Positions 7,389 through 15,636 of a DNA stretch of 22,944 nt are shown here, in pieces. Source of the DNA: an uncultured Alistipes sp. (GTDB lineage Bacteria > Bacteroidota > Bacteroidia > Bacteroidales > Rikenellaceae); contig CAAGBI010000040.1 in the NCBI GenBank assembly GCA_900768015.1, forward strand, positions 1 to 22,944, written 5' to 3'. The notes below the pieces were generated by a model. The model did not search any database and was not told the origin of the DNA. It saw only the letters and a program-made list of their open reading frames with translations. The first letter of the stretch is position 1; the number at the start of each line of letters is the position of its first letter. Made by a program: the position numbers and the translations under genes.

Positions 7389-10007
7389 TTAGTCAAGGTT
7401 TAGGGCGTCGCAACCGCGTATGTTCTGCGTTGAGTCGTAGATAAGCTCGTAGTAGCCCATTTCAATGTAGGGGCACACCTCCGAGAGGTCGATAGAGATG
7501 TTGGGGTTGTCCTTAATCTCGAAGAGCAGGATGTAGGGCGATATGGTATCCTCGATCCTGCCGAGGTCGTTCGAGCCGATGTAGAATGCCGACATCTTGG
7601 GGCAGGCGTGGAGTCCCTGGGGCCACTCGCGGAGTGTGCGATTACCCTCGTCGTCGCGCTGCTGGCGTATGCTCATAACGGTTAGCGTCTCGATGCTGAG
7701 CGGTGCAAACGGAAAGGCATCGAAGGCGTTGTTCGACAGGTCTATGCCGTAGAGGTAGGGGATGTTCTTCGCGCTAAAGTCGTCGTAGGGTATCTCCTTT
7801 AGGCGGTTGAAACTCAGGTCGATGGTCGTTAGGTAGGGGCTGTAAGGGCCTGTGAGTGCTCCCTCGGCGATGGTGCGCATGCCGTTGTATGAGAGCATGA
7901 GGGTCTCAATCTTCGAGCCGGACTTCATGATGCGTGCGGGGAGCTCCTCGAAGCGGTTGTTCGAGAGGTTGAGGCTACCCGTGTTTATGCCGCGCCACTC
8001 GTCGCCATTCTCCAATGTCGAGATGTCGTTAGACGAGAAGTCCGCCGAGAGCATGGTGTATATCGACTGTGCGGTGAAGAGGTCGGGTAGCTCCGTTAGG
8101 CAGTTGTTAGCGCAGGAGAATGTCTCCATCATCATCAGGCCGCAGAAGTAGCCATCCTCGGCGGGGGAGAGGCGCGTGATGCGGTTGTTGTCGAGGTAGA
8201 TTGTCGTGAGCGAAATCTCCTTGCCGAAGGGGTGTACAACCTCCAGGCGGTTGTTCGTAAGGTCGAGGTAGCCAATCTTTGTCATGCGCTTGAGCATCTC
8301 CTCGGCGGGTGTCTCGCGCAGGTTGTTGTAGCCCATGTAGAGAATCTGTATCGTGCTGCCCGAAGCGCCATCAATGAGCGCCTCCCAATCGGCCTTAAGC
8401 TGCTCACCCGTGATGCCCCTATTCATAGATATGTTGAGCGACTGGATGTTAGGTAGTGCCGCGAGCATATCCATGGGTAGGCGTGTTAGCTGTGCGCAGT
8501 TGTAGATTTCGACATCGGTGAGCATTGTGAAGTTTGCCCACGACCATGTCTCGCGCTCGGCATAGAACTCCGACGCGGGCTCCACCTCCGCGAAGAACTC
8601 AGATGTGATGGGCGAGTTTGCGATGAAGAGCTGCTCGAGCTTCGTGAGGCGCATCACGGCGCGCGAAATAGCGGTGATGCCATTCGTGAGGTTGCCATAT
8701 GCCACATCCTTGCGCTGGGGTCGGCTCATGGCGATGGGCTTAAGGGTGGGGTCGCTGTTTATCGCCATCTTAAGTTCGGGGCTTAGACCCTCGCGCGCAT
8801 CGCGGCTCACGACATTCGTCATGTAGTCGAGGGCGTGGATGCGTGCCGTAGAGCCTGCATCGTAGCCGCCGATAAGCTCGTTGTGGTTGCCCAGATAGAG
8901 CGTGCGCAACTCCGTAAGCTGACCAATAGCATCGGGCACAACGCCCTTAGCGCCAAAGCCCGAGATGTTGAGGCCCACAACGCGGCCATTGCCGTCGAGC
9001 GTGACGCCAGGCTGGTCGCCCCACATATCTATATCCTTGTTGAAGTCCCAGTTAGCACCCGCCACATACTCCTCGCCATGGAATGTCCAGTTGGGGCCAT
9101 CCAGCGCGAACCATATCTCCTTCAGGGCTTTGTAGTCCTTGATATGCTCCGCCTCCTGTGATAGCACGATGGGCACAACGGCCATGGTGTGGCGGTTGTC
9201 CTCGATGTCGAAGGCCTGCTTCACATCGGCGATAGAGCCGCTGCCAATCTTGTTGCGACCCTTAGCATCGCCATAGACAACATAGTCGGTGATGATGTAG
9301 TTGCCTGCCTCGAGCCAGTTTGTAGTGGGGCAGATGATATATGCCGACTGGCCATTGCGGTCGTATAGCTCCTCGTCTATGGTCTCGTCCACGAAGGTCT
9401 CGTAGTAGGCTGCGGGGAGCGCCTTGAAGGTGGTGGTGCGGTTGGTAAAGGTGTTCTTCACGGTGATGTCCGCCGAGGCGATAGAGCTAAACAGAAAGTC
9501 GCTCTCGAAGGTGTAGCGCGTGGTCTCAAAGGCCTTCAATAGTGCGAACGACACCATGCCGCGCTCTACGGTCTCCACGCCAATACGCTTAACAGTGAGG
9601 CCTCTATTCTCCACGGTGAAGCTACCCTGACCCTCGCCCACCAAAATCTCGTTGTCGAGTTTGTCGTAGATGTAGTAGCCGATGATGTTGTACTCTCCAG
9701 CCAAGAGGCGTAGCTTCTCGCTCCAAAGTCCCCACTCGGCAGTAGATTTGTCGTAGCTCTCGACATTGAGTGTCTGCGTGATAGTCGAGCCCTCGAGCTG
9801 CATCACGACACATATTTTGTAGGCCTCGGAGAGCCACTCGAGCTGCTCGGCGCGTGTATCATCGATCTGTGCGGCCTTCACGAGCTGGAACTGCACATAG
9901 CCATAGTCGGCAGTAAGGTCGTCACCCTGCTTGTCGCAGCCGCCCGCGAGCAAGAGTGATACAACGGCCGCGAGGCTATATATCGTTGTAAATATATTTT
10001 TTCTCAT
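7389..10007 (-). CDS. Large leucine-rich-repeat lipoprotein (DUF4458-like N-terminus)
   Basis: An 872-residue lipoprotein with a clear lipobox (LLAGGC, Cys24) followed by acidic residues. Residues about 30-280 form a beta-rich N-terminal region that resembles the DUF4458 type found ahead of LRRs in Bacteroidales; this assignment is from memory and tentative. An LRR cap follows (LKEIWFALDGPNWTF), then roughly fifteen leucine-rich repeats to the C-terminus, for example LRTLYLGNH, IGYLDLTNNRLEVV, LTTIYLDNNRITRL, GSLNLSNNRFEELP, LTTIDLSFNRLKEIP and LYGIDLSNNAFDAFP. No enzyme motif is seen. A surface protein-binding or adhesin role fits the fold but is inferred. Gaps of 13 nt upstream and 9 nt downstream place it inside the operon. 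Confidence 0.9.
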   Translation of the reverse strand: MRKNIFTTIYSLAAVVSLLLAGGCDKQGDDLTADYGYVQFQLVKAAQIDDTRAEQLEWLSEAYKICVVMQLEGSTITQTLNVESYDKSTAEWGLWSEKLRLLAGEYNIIGYYIYDKLDNEILVGEGQGSFTVENRGLTVKRIGVETVERGMVSFALLKAFETTRYTFESDFLFSSIASADITVKNTFTNRTTTFKALPAAYYETFVDETIDEELYDRNGQSAYIICPTTNWLEAGNYIITDYVVYGDAKGRNKIGSGSIADVKQAFDIEDNRHTMAVVPIVLSQEAEHIKDYKALKEIWFALDGPNWTFHGEEYVAGANWDFNKDIDMWGDQPGVTLDGNGRVVGLNISGFGAKGVVPDAIGQLTELRTLYLGNHNELIGGYDAGSTARIHALDYMTNVVSRDAREGLSPELKMAINSDPTLKPIAMSRPQRKDVAYGNLTNGITAISRAVMRLTKLEQLFIANSPITSEFFAEVEPASEFYAERETWSWANFTMLTDVEIYNCAQLTRLPMDMLAALPNIQSLNISMNRGITGEQLKADWEALIDGASGSTIQILYMGYNNLRETPAEEMLKRMTKIGYLDLTNNRLEVVHPFGKEISLTTIYLDNNRITRLSPAEDGYFCGLMMMETFSCANNCLTELPDLFTAQSIYTMLSADFSSNDISTLENGDEWRGINTGSLNLSNNRFEELPARIMKSGSKIETLMLSYNGMRTIAEGALTGPYSPYLTTIDLSFNRLKEIPYDDFSAKNIPYLYGIDLSNNAFDAFPFAPLSIETLTVMSIRQQRDDEGNRTLREWPQGLHACPKMSAFYIGSNDLGRIEDTISPYILLFEIKDNPNISIDLSEVCPYIEMGYYELIYDSTQNIRGCDALNLD

Positions 10008-10020
10008 AATCGTCTGTATA

Positions 10021-11583
10021 TTACTTTGTTGTGGGTGTTACTACGAGCATCTTCTTTACCATATCGTCAACCTTGAAGAGGATGTAGACATTCTCGCTAA
10101 AGGGCTCTGCAGAGGGATACCAGAGGTAGAGGGCCATAATCTCATCCTTGTTCTCGCCGAGGTAGTAGTCGCCCTCGCTAACCTTGAGCTTCTCGCCCTT
10201 GTAGTAGACCTCAGCCGATGCTATGCCCTGGTCGAATGTCGCAGTTGACCACATCTCGATGCGTGGGTCGATGACGATGCCGGGGCGCTTACCCGCGATG
10301 GGGTCGATAAACTCCACTGCGAAAGCCTCCTCCGCGCCATACTGCGCAATAACAGCGCTATCGGTGTAGGGCGTTGCGGGGATTTCGAGGGCCGTCAACG
10401 AGTGGTAGATATACATGCCCTCATACTCGCCCTGCTCGCTAAAGTCGTGCTGCGTGAACTCGGCAATGACATATTTCAGGTAGTCGTTCTTGAGCGTGGG
10501 AAGGCCTACTCCCGAGGTGTAGTCGAGCTCAAAGAGGTTGTCGTTGAGGTTGTCGCGGATGTCGTTATAGATGCCGTTGGGAAGAGCTATGACCATGCCG
10601 TAGCGTGTGGCATCGGTGGCATCCACGGTGAGTGTGCCATTCTCGAAGTGCATCCACTCTACGCCAATCACATAGGACGATATGCCGCGGTCGATAATCT
10701 TCTCGACGAGGAGCGCGGTATACTCCATGTTGCGCGATGCGATGGTGTAGCTAAGCGCATCCTCAATGGTTGTTGTCTCCTCCTCGGTCTCGCCCACCTG
10801 GCGGAAGAGCGTGCCATCGAGCGACACCTCCCAGCCGAAGGTGTCGGCCGTGGGTGCTGTGAAGGTGAGCTTATCCTCGCCCATGCCGTCAAAGACTACG
10901 GGGAAGTTGAACGACACCTTGCCCTCGGCATCGGCGAAGGTTACGCTGTTGCTGTCGTCTGCCTCGATGGGGTAGCACTCGCGCACGCCATTAGGTATGA
11001 TGCGTGCATAGGCTGTGAGTGGCTCGTTTGCCGTGCCCACGATGCCCGTAATGATGTTGTCGCCCTCCTTTGTGCCGAGCTCCACCCACTCGGGGAACTC
11101 CGTAGCGGCAAAGTTGAAGTTGGCCTCGATGCTAAATGGCGCCCACTCGTCGTAGCCCAGCGCGATGCTCTGCGTAGATTTGCCATCGGCGCTCTTGAGC
11201 TTAAGAGTTAGTTCCTTTGCTGCGCGCTCCACGACGACAAGTGTTTGGCTTGTAGCGCCCATTCGGAGTGTTATTCTTGCCGTTGTGGGCTCATCCTTGA
11301 TGCTGATGTCCGAAATCTTGAGCGTGATGGTGTGCTTGCCCGCCTTGCCCGAAGTGTCCTGCACCTCGCCTGCTGCGGTGATGAACTTGCACCACAGGGC
11401 ATCGGATGAGATGTGCCAGTCGTGGCTCGCGGTAAACTCGAAGTGGGGCTTGTCGCCCACCTTGCACTCGATGTTGTCGAGTGTGGGTAGTGGTTTTGGG
11501 CTATCCTCGTTGCTGCACGCCATGGCAAACATAGCCACGGAAAGCGCCACCGCCCAAAACTTAATCTTTGAAAGTCGTCTCAT
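10021..11583 (-). CDS. BACON-type lipoprotein of unknown function
   Basis: A 520-residue lipoprotein (FAMAC, Cys23, then SNEDS). Residues about 35-122 look like a BACON-type Ig domain: FTASHDWHISSDALWCKF gives the conserved Trp-bearing strand pair, and the domain ends with SQTLVVVERAA. The rest is several hundred residues of beta-rich sequence with no motif I can name. It has an aromatic, acidic composition (for example YEGMYIYHSLTALEIP and EDKLTFTAPTADTFGW) like long Bacteroidales lipoproteins annotated only by DUF numbers such as DUF5003; I cannot confirm that match. It lies between the DUF4984-like gene (30 nt gap) and the LRR gene (13 nt gap) and is probably translated with them. Confidence 0.85.
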   Translation of the reverse strand: MRRLSKIKFWAVALSVAMFAMACSNEDSPKPLPTLDNIECKVGDKPHFEFTASHDWHISSDALWCKFITAAGEVQDTSGKAGKHTITLKISDISIKDEPTTARITLRMGATSQTLVVVERAAKELTLKLKSADGKSTQSIALGYDEWAPFSIEANFNFAATEFPEWVELGTKEGDNIITGIVGTANEPLTAYARIIPNGVRECYPIEADDSNSVTFADAEGKVSFNFPVVFDGMGEDKLTFTAPTADTFGWEVSLDGTLFRQVGETEEETTTIEDALSYTIASRNMEYTALLVEKIIDRGISSYVIGVEWMHFENGTLTVDATDATRYGMVIALPNGIYNDIRDNLNDNLFELDYTSGVGLPTLKNDYLKYVIAEFTQHDFSEQGEYEGMYIYHSLTALEIPATPYTDSAVIAQYGAEEAFAVEFIDPIAGKRPGIVIDPRIEMWSTATFDQGIASAEVYYKGEKLKVSEGDYYLGENKDEIMALYLWYPSAEPFSENVYILFKVDDMVKKMLVVTPTTK

Positions 11584-11613
11584 ATGTTTACTCTATTTTT
11601 TTTCGTTGGCGCA

Positions 11614-12510
11614 TTAGAAGCCCTCGCGCATGATGCGCTCAGCCTCGTCGTCAGAAATCCACTCGAGGACATGGGTAAAGGTGCCCACGGTGCCCACCTC
11701 CTCGACATACATCGTGACATACTGCAGCACGAAACCCTCGCAGGGACTGTAGTAGGATGCCGACTCCTCGGACTGCTTCATCATTAGTTTGCCGTTGCCG
11801 TAGATTGTGCCAAAGGCCTCGCCCGTAGAGCCTGCGACCTGTGCTTCGGGCATCTCGACAAGGGGCTCGAGGCGGTTGTCGTTGTTGAGCACGAGGCGTA
11901 TGTCGTAACCCTCGTAGTACATACTCTCAACCACGATGGTGTTGGGTGTGGTCTCATCGAGGTGTGTCTTTACAAGCACCGACTCGGCGTTCATAAACTC
12001 CATGGTCCATGTCGAGGTGAGCACGGCATAACCCGTAAAGGCGTTCATGTCCAGTGGGCAGCACTTGTGGAGGTATATCTCGGTCTCGGTGCCATGCTCC
12101 TCGCTTACCTCATCCTCCTCGATAACGAGGTTGAGGGTGATGCCGAGCATCTCCGATACGCCTATGGCCTCGGGGTAGCCCTTGATGCGCAACATGCCAT
12201 TTAGCTTGCCTGCGGGGATGGTTACGGTTGTCGACTCGATGGTGTAGTGCATGCCATACACTGCGCTGCTGCGTGCCGCGATAATCTCCACGCCTACATT
12301 GCGGTCGTGCTCTACGGCGTGTGTCGCGGTGATGGGAATCTCGAACCACTCCTCACCATCCATTACGCCGAGGTCGTGGCGCTCTGCGGAGAATGTGATG
12401 TAGCTCGGGCCGTCGTATTGTGTGCGCTCCGATTCGCAACCCACCAACGCGGTGAGTAGGAGAGCGCCGAATGCCACTAATAGGGGTTTTAGTGTTGTGT
12501 TTCTTTTCAT
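11614..12510 (-). CDS. Calx-beta/DUF4984-like lipoprotein, first gene of the operon
   Basis: A 298-residue lipoprotein with a strong signal (ALVGC, Cys25). Residues about 35-150 are a Calx-beta or DUF4843-like beta domain: SYITFSAERHDLGVMD, then FEIPITATHAVEHDRNVGVEI, then GMHYTIESTTVTIPAGK, which is the typical YxixxxxvtipaG pattern. The C-terminal half (TGYAVLTSTWTMEF... EGFVLQYVTMYVEEVGTVGTFTHVLEWI) resembles the DUF4984 type seen in Bacteroides. Both assignments are by eye. Its ATG is the first of the eight-gene run, and a Bacteroidetes-type promoter lies about 50 nt upstream. It is the operon leader. Function is unknown; extracellular placement is inferred from the signal. Confidence 0.87.
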   Translation of the reverse strand: MKRNTTLKPLLVAFGALLLTALVGCESERTQYDGPSYITFSAERHDLGVMDGEEWFEIPITATHAVEHDRNVGVEIIAARSSAVYGMHYTIESTTVTIPAGKLNGMLRIKGYPEAIGVSEMLGITLNLVIEEDEVSEEHGTETEIYLHKCCPLDMNAFTGYAVLTSTWTMEFMNAESVLVKTHLDETTPNTIVVESMYYEGYDIRLVLNNDNRLEPLVEMPEAQVAGSTGEAFGTIYGNGKLMMKQSEESASYYSPCEGFVLQYVTMYVEEVGTVGTFTHVLEWISDDEAERIMREGF

Positions 12511-12557
12511 GTATGCAAGTGTAATAATATGTTTCTATTAAGTTTTGCTGATTTGTG

Positions 12558-12588
12558 CAAATATATGCAAAATATCTATAACTGCCAA
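12558..12588 (-). promoter_or_regulatory. Candidate promoter of the lipoprotein operon
   Basis: Read on the minus strand, TTGG is followed by 19 nt and then TATATTTG. This fits the Bacteroidetes -33 (TTTG-like) and -7 (TAnnTTTG) elements, with the -33 element one base off. Initiation would fall near 12551, giving a leader of about 40 nt before the ATG at 12510. Confidence 0.6.
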
Positions 12589-12766
12589 TAATATAAAATA
12601 TTATTTTGCATACGCTGCATATTTAATCGAAGGCGTTGTGGTGTAATATGGCTTTTATTGTTGAAATATTCGTTTTGTTTGCGAGGGGATATAACGACCA
12701 AAAATGGTAAATGTTGACCAATTATTGAGCCGTTTGTAGCATTCAATTTAGGTATTTATACTAACC

Positions 12767-12794
12767 TTTGCCCAGCGCAAATTCACTACCTTTG
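12767..12794 (+). promoter_or_regulatory. Candidate promoter of the Hdr-like operon
   Basis: TACCTTTG at 12787-12794 is a perfect TAnnTTTG box about 22 nt before the ATG at 12817. A TTTG lies 16 nt upstream of it, closer than the usual 19-20 nt, so the -33 assignment is weaker than the -7 assignment. The leader would be very short. Confidence 0.6.
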
Positions 12795-12816
12795 CATCGT
12801 GAAAATATAGATAATC

Positions 12817-13512
12817 ATGGGTAAATATTACGATATGCTTGCCGAGGATATACGCCTCGTGGAGGGCCTCAAGGCCTGTATGAACTGCGGCGTGTGCACT
12901 GCGGTGTGTCCCGCTGCGGAGTTCTACAACTACGACCCGCGACAGATTGTGGCAATCGTGCAGACGCGCGACGATGGCGAAATTGAGCACTTGCTAAAAA
13001 GTGATACGATTTGGTATTGCGGCGAGTGTATGTCGTGTCGTCCCCGCTGCCCCAGAGGCAACACCCCAGGCTATGTCATTCAGGCGCTGCGCACACTCTC
13101 GCAAAAGCTCGGTTTCTTCGTAGAGAGCGAGAAGGGTAGGCAGCAGTTGGCCCTGAAGCGCATGATTGGCGACAACATCCTCGCCACGGGCTACTGTCTC
13201 ACGCCCCGCAACATATTACCCGAGTTACACCCCGAGCAGGGCCCCGTGTGGGAGTGGATACACTCGAACGACGAGGCTATCTATGGTCGCTACTCCGATT
13301 GCTATGGCAAGGAGGGTGCGGGAGCATTGCGCAAGGTGGATGAGGCCTCGATGCAGGAGATACGCCGCATCTTCGAGGTCTCGGGCGGCAAGGCCTTCTA
13401 CGACACCATCGAGGCACACTCCGAGCGCAAGGCACGCGAGATGGGCTACGACGGCGCAACGCACGAATATATGATGGAGACATTTACCTTAAACTCTGAT
13501 AATCACTACTAA
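12817..13512 (+). CDS. HdrC-like dicluster 4Fe-4S protein
   Basis: A 231-residue soluble protein. The N-terminal third carries two four-cysteine motifs, Cys21/24/27 with Cys31 and Cys68/71/74 with Cys78, each CxxCxxCxxxCP-like. This is the arrangement of HdrC-type dicluster ferredoxins that pass electrons between flavin and CCG subunits. Residues about 90-231 extend beyond a usual HdrC and contain no further Fe-S motif I recognise. It is the first gene of the operon, downstream of a TACCTTTG box, and ends 4 nt before the HdrB-like gene. Its redox partners are likely the HdrB-like and HdrA-like products. It cannot be a methanogen heterodisulfide reductase in the strict sense, because Bacteroidales are not known to make CoM/CoB; the substrate is open. 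Confidence 0.87.
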   Translation: MGKYYDMLAEDIRLVEGLKACMNCGVCTAVCPAAEFYNYDPRQIVAIVQTRDDGEIEHLLKSDTIWYCGECMSCRPRCPRGNTPGYVIQALRTLSQKLGFFVESEKGRQQLALKRMIGDNILATGYCLTPRNILPELHPEQGPVWEWIHSNDEAIYGRYSDCYGKEGAGALRKVDEASMQEIRRIFEVSGGKAFYDTIEAHSERKAREMGYDGATHEYMMETFTLNSDNHY

Positions 13513-13516
13513 AGAT

Positions 13517-14605
13517 ATGAGTCGCAGAGCATCATGGCAGGAGTATCAGAAGGATATAGCCCCCGATAAATACTACTATGCGCGTAGCTGCATACGCCAG
13601 AATTTCTTCCCCGGAAGCGAGAAGGCATTCCTCGACATACTATCCAACGACCTCGGCATCGACATCTTGGATGACCCGCTGCACACCTCGTGCACAGGTA
13701 TCGGCTACCATTCGGATGTTGTACCCCTGGAGACCATAATGACCGTCGTGGCGCGCCAATTCGCCCTTATGGCAGAGGCGGGCTACGAGAACTTCGTGTC
13801 GTCGTGCATAACCTCGTTCGGCATCTACAACGAGGTGCTCGCCACATGGGAGGAGTTCCCCGAGACCGAGGAGCGCACACGCCGCTACTTGAAGGAGGCT
13901 ACGGGGCGCGAATTGGTGAAACCACGCAGCATTGCCCACACTTCGGACATAATGTTCTACCACCGCGAGGCTATTGCGCGCAAGGCGAAGCGTCGTTTGG
14001 TGAATGTTCATACGGGCGAGCCGCTCAAGGTTGTGGAGCACATCGGCTGCCACTACGCAAAGATATTCCCCAAGTCGGGCATCGGAGGCTCGGAGTTTCC
14101 ATATGTCTTGGCGGGCATGATTGAGGCGTGGGGTGGCGATGTTGTGGACTACCCCGAGCGTCGTCACTGCTGCGGCTTCGGCTTCCGCAACTACCTCGTG
14201 CAGGCAAACCGTGGCTCCTCTATCGCCAACTCACACAAGAAGTTGGAGAGCATGGCGCCCTACAAACCCGACTTCATCGTGGCTAACTGCCCGGGTTGCA
14301 CCATGTTCTTGGATAAATGGCAGTATGCCATTGCCGAGATGGATGGCGTGGGTTATGGCGCCGATGGCAAGGGTATCCCCGTCTTGACATACGAGGAGAT
14401 GGCGGGCTTGGTGCTCGGCTACGACCCCTGGGAGCTCGGCATGCAGTTCCATCAGGTCGATGTGGAGCCGCTGCTGGATAAGCTCGGTGTGGAGTACGAC
14501 CCAGGTGCTAAGTACTTGGGTGCGAATGGTAAGTATATTGGTAAACCCGCGGATGCTGCAATCAACTGCCCCTCGCAGCGTCCCATATATGAGAGGAGAA
14601 AGTAG
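13517..14605 (+). CDS. HdrB-like CCG-domain protein with a degenerate first CCG motif
   Basis: A 362-residue protein with the two-CCG layout of HdrB, which in methanogens binds the noncubane 4Fe-4S clusters that cleave a disulfide. The C-terminal motif is complete: Cys178, Cys218-Cys219 (RRHCCGFG) and Cys258-x-x-Cys261 (NCPGC). The N-terminal motif keeps Cys25, Cys59 and Cys97 at the right distances but has Ser58 where the CC pair is expected and Ser100 where the last CxxC cysteine is expected, so one cluster site looks altered or lost. A tail of about 80 residues beyond the second motif (ending NCPSQRPIYERRK) is unusual. It sits 4 nt after HdrC and 2 nt before HdrA, with GAGAGGAG ahead of the next gene. 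Disulfide or quinone chemistry is inferred. Confidence 0.85.
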   Translation: MSRRASWQEYQKDIAPDKYYYARSCIRQNFFPGSEKAFLDILSNDLGIDILDDPLHTSCTGIGYHSDVVPLETIMTVVARQFALMAEAGYENFVSSCITSFGIYNEVLATWEEFPETEERTRRYLKEATGRELVKPRSIAHTSDIMFYHREAIARKAKRRLVNVHTGEPLKVVEHIGCHYAKIFPKSGIGGSEFPYVLAGMIEAWGGDVVDYPERRHCCGFGFRNYLVQANRGSSIANSHKKLESMAPYKPDFIVANCPGCTMFLDKWQYAIAEMDGVGYGADGKGIPVLTYEEMAGLVLGYDPWELGMQFHQVDVEPLLDKLGVEYDPGAKYLGANGKYIGKPADAAINCPSQRPIYERRK

Positions 14606-14607
14606 CT

Positions 14608-15630
14608 ATGGCATATAGGGTAGTTATCGTTGGTGGCGGTGCTGCAGGCATGCAGACGGCCATCGAACTAAAGTCACGAGGCATTGAGCCCATCATCGTG
14701 GAGCGCGACATAGAGCTCGGCGGCAAGGCGCGAGGATGGTACAAACTATTCCCCTCGTTCACGCGCGCGGATGATGTCATGCGCCCCTTGGCTCAGCGCG
14801 TCAAGGATATGCACATACGCTCGTTCTACGGTCAGGAGGTCACACAGATAGCCCCCGACGGCGTTACGCTACGCTCCGAGGAGCGCATACCTGCCGATGC
14901 GGTGGTTGTGGCTACGGGCTTCACGCTCTTCGATGCCCATCGCAAGCAGGAGTATGGCTATGGCCTCTACGACAATGTCGTTACCTCGGTGGAGCTCGAG
15001 CGCATGATGATTGGCGGTAAGGTTACGCTTGCCGATGGCTCTGAGCCTAAGCGCATTGCGATACTCCACTGCGTAGGCTCGCGCGACGAGAAGGTGGGGC
15101 AGAAGCACTGCTCGAAGGTGTGCTGCATAACGGGTGTGAAGCAGGCCATAGAGCTTAAGGAGATGTACCCCACGGCGGAGGTATTCAACTTCTACATGGA
15201 CATCCGCATGTTCGGCCCTGGCTACGAGGAGCTATATCGCGAGGCGCAGGAGAGGTACAATGTACACTTTGTACGCGGTCGCATCTCGGAGGCTGCCGAG
15301 ACCATAAACAAACGCATACAGATTAAGGCCGAGGATACGCTCACGGGTCGCCCACTGCGCATGACCGTAGATATGCTCGTGCTGCTTGTCGGCATGAGTG
15401 CCAACTACGACAACCCCAAGCTTGCCGAGTCTGCGGGGCTAACCTTAGCGCCCAACGGCTACTTCAAGGCCATGGATAGCTTCTTGGGCTCCGTGCGTAG
15501 CGAGAGGGAGGGTATCTTCTTTGCGGGTGCTGCAACAGCGCCCAAGAGCCTTGCCGACACGCTTGCCGAGGCCTCGCTAACTGCCTCAGCCGTAGATGCC
15601 TACCTCAAGGAAAAGTTTAATGTAAAGTAG
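14608..15630 (+). CDS. Minimal HdrA/QmoA-like FAD protein
   Basis: A 340-residue flavoprotein. The N-terminus has a dinucleotide-binding motif (VVIVGGGAAGMQ, residues about 5-16) and a basic/GG turn (ELGGKARG), and a second ATG motif (VVVATGF, about 100-105). The HdrA hallmark is present: Cys155 in HCVGSRDE, then Cys168 and Cys172-Cys173 in HCSKVCC, spaced like the cysteines that hold the 4Fe-4S cluster next to FAD in HdrA. It ends with a FAGAATAPKSLADTLAEA segment typical of FAD-site closure. Methanogen HdrA is much longer and adds ferredoxin domains; these are absent here, so the protein resembles QmoA. It should act as the flavin entry or exit point of the complex. Whether it bifurcates electrons cannot be judged from sequence. 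Confidence 0.88.
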   Translation: MAYRVVIVGGGAAGMQTAIELKSRGIEPIIVERDIELGGKARGWYKLFPSFTRADDVMRPLAQRVKDMHIRSFYGQEVTQIAPDGVTLRSEERIPADAVVVATGFTLFDAHRKQEYGYGLYDNVVTSVELERMMIGGKVTLADGSEPKRIAILHCVGSRDEKVGQKHCSKVCCITGVKQAIELKEMYPTAEVFNFYMDIRMFGPGYEELYREAQERYNVHFVRGRISEAAETINKRIQIKAEDTLTGRPLRMTVDMLVLLVGMSANYDNPKLAESAGLTLAPNGYFKAMDSFLGSVRSEREGIFFAGAATAPKSLADTLAEASLTASAVDAYLKEKFNVK

Positions 15631-15636
15631 TCCGCC

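Larger units (their letters stand above)
12511..12816. other. AT-rich divergent intergenic region
   Basis: This 306-nt spacer separates the minus-strand lipoprotein operon from the plus-strand Hdr-like operon. It is far richer in A and T than the genes on either side. It holds a candidate promoter for each operon (annotated separately) and a cluster of short GACCA/TGGT half-sites at 12696-12720. I see no gene in it; the minus-strand frame at 12748-12990 is a shadow of the HdrC gene. Confidence 0.8.

Noticed and set aside
10402..11211. Long plus-strand open frame (269 codons) opposite the BACON-type lipoprotein gene, and similar ones such as 2890-3687
   Set aside because: These are mirror frames caused by the GC-rich codon use of the minus-strand genes. 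They lack signal sequences or recognisable domains, while the minus-strand proteins have both.
12748..12990. Minus-strand 80-codon frame at the start of the HdrC gene
   Set aside because: It is antisense to the cysteine-motif coding region and crosses the promoter; a shadow of the real gene.
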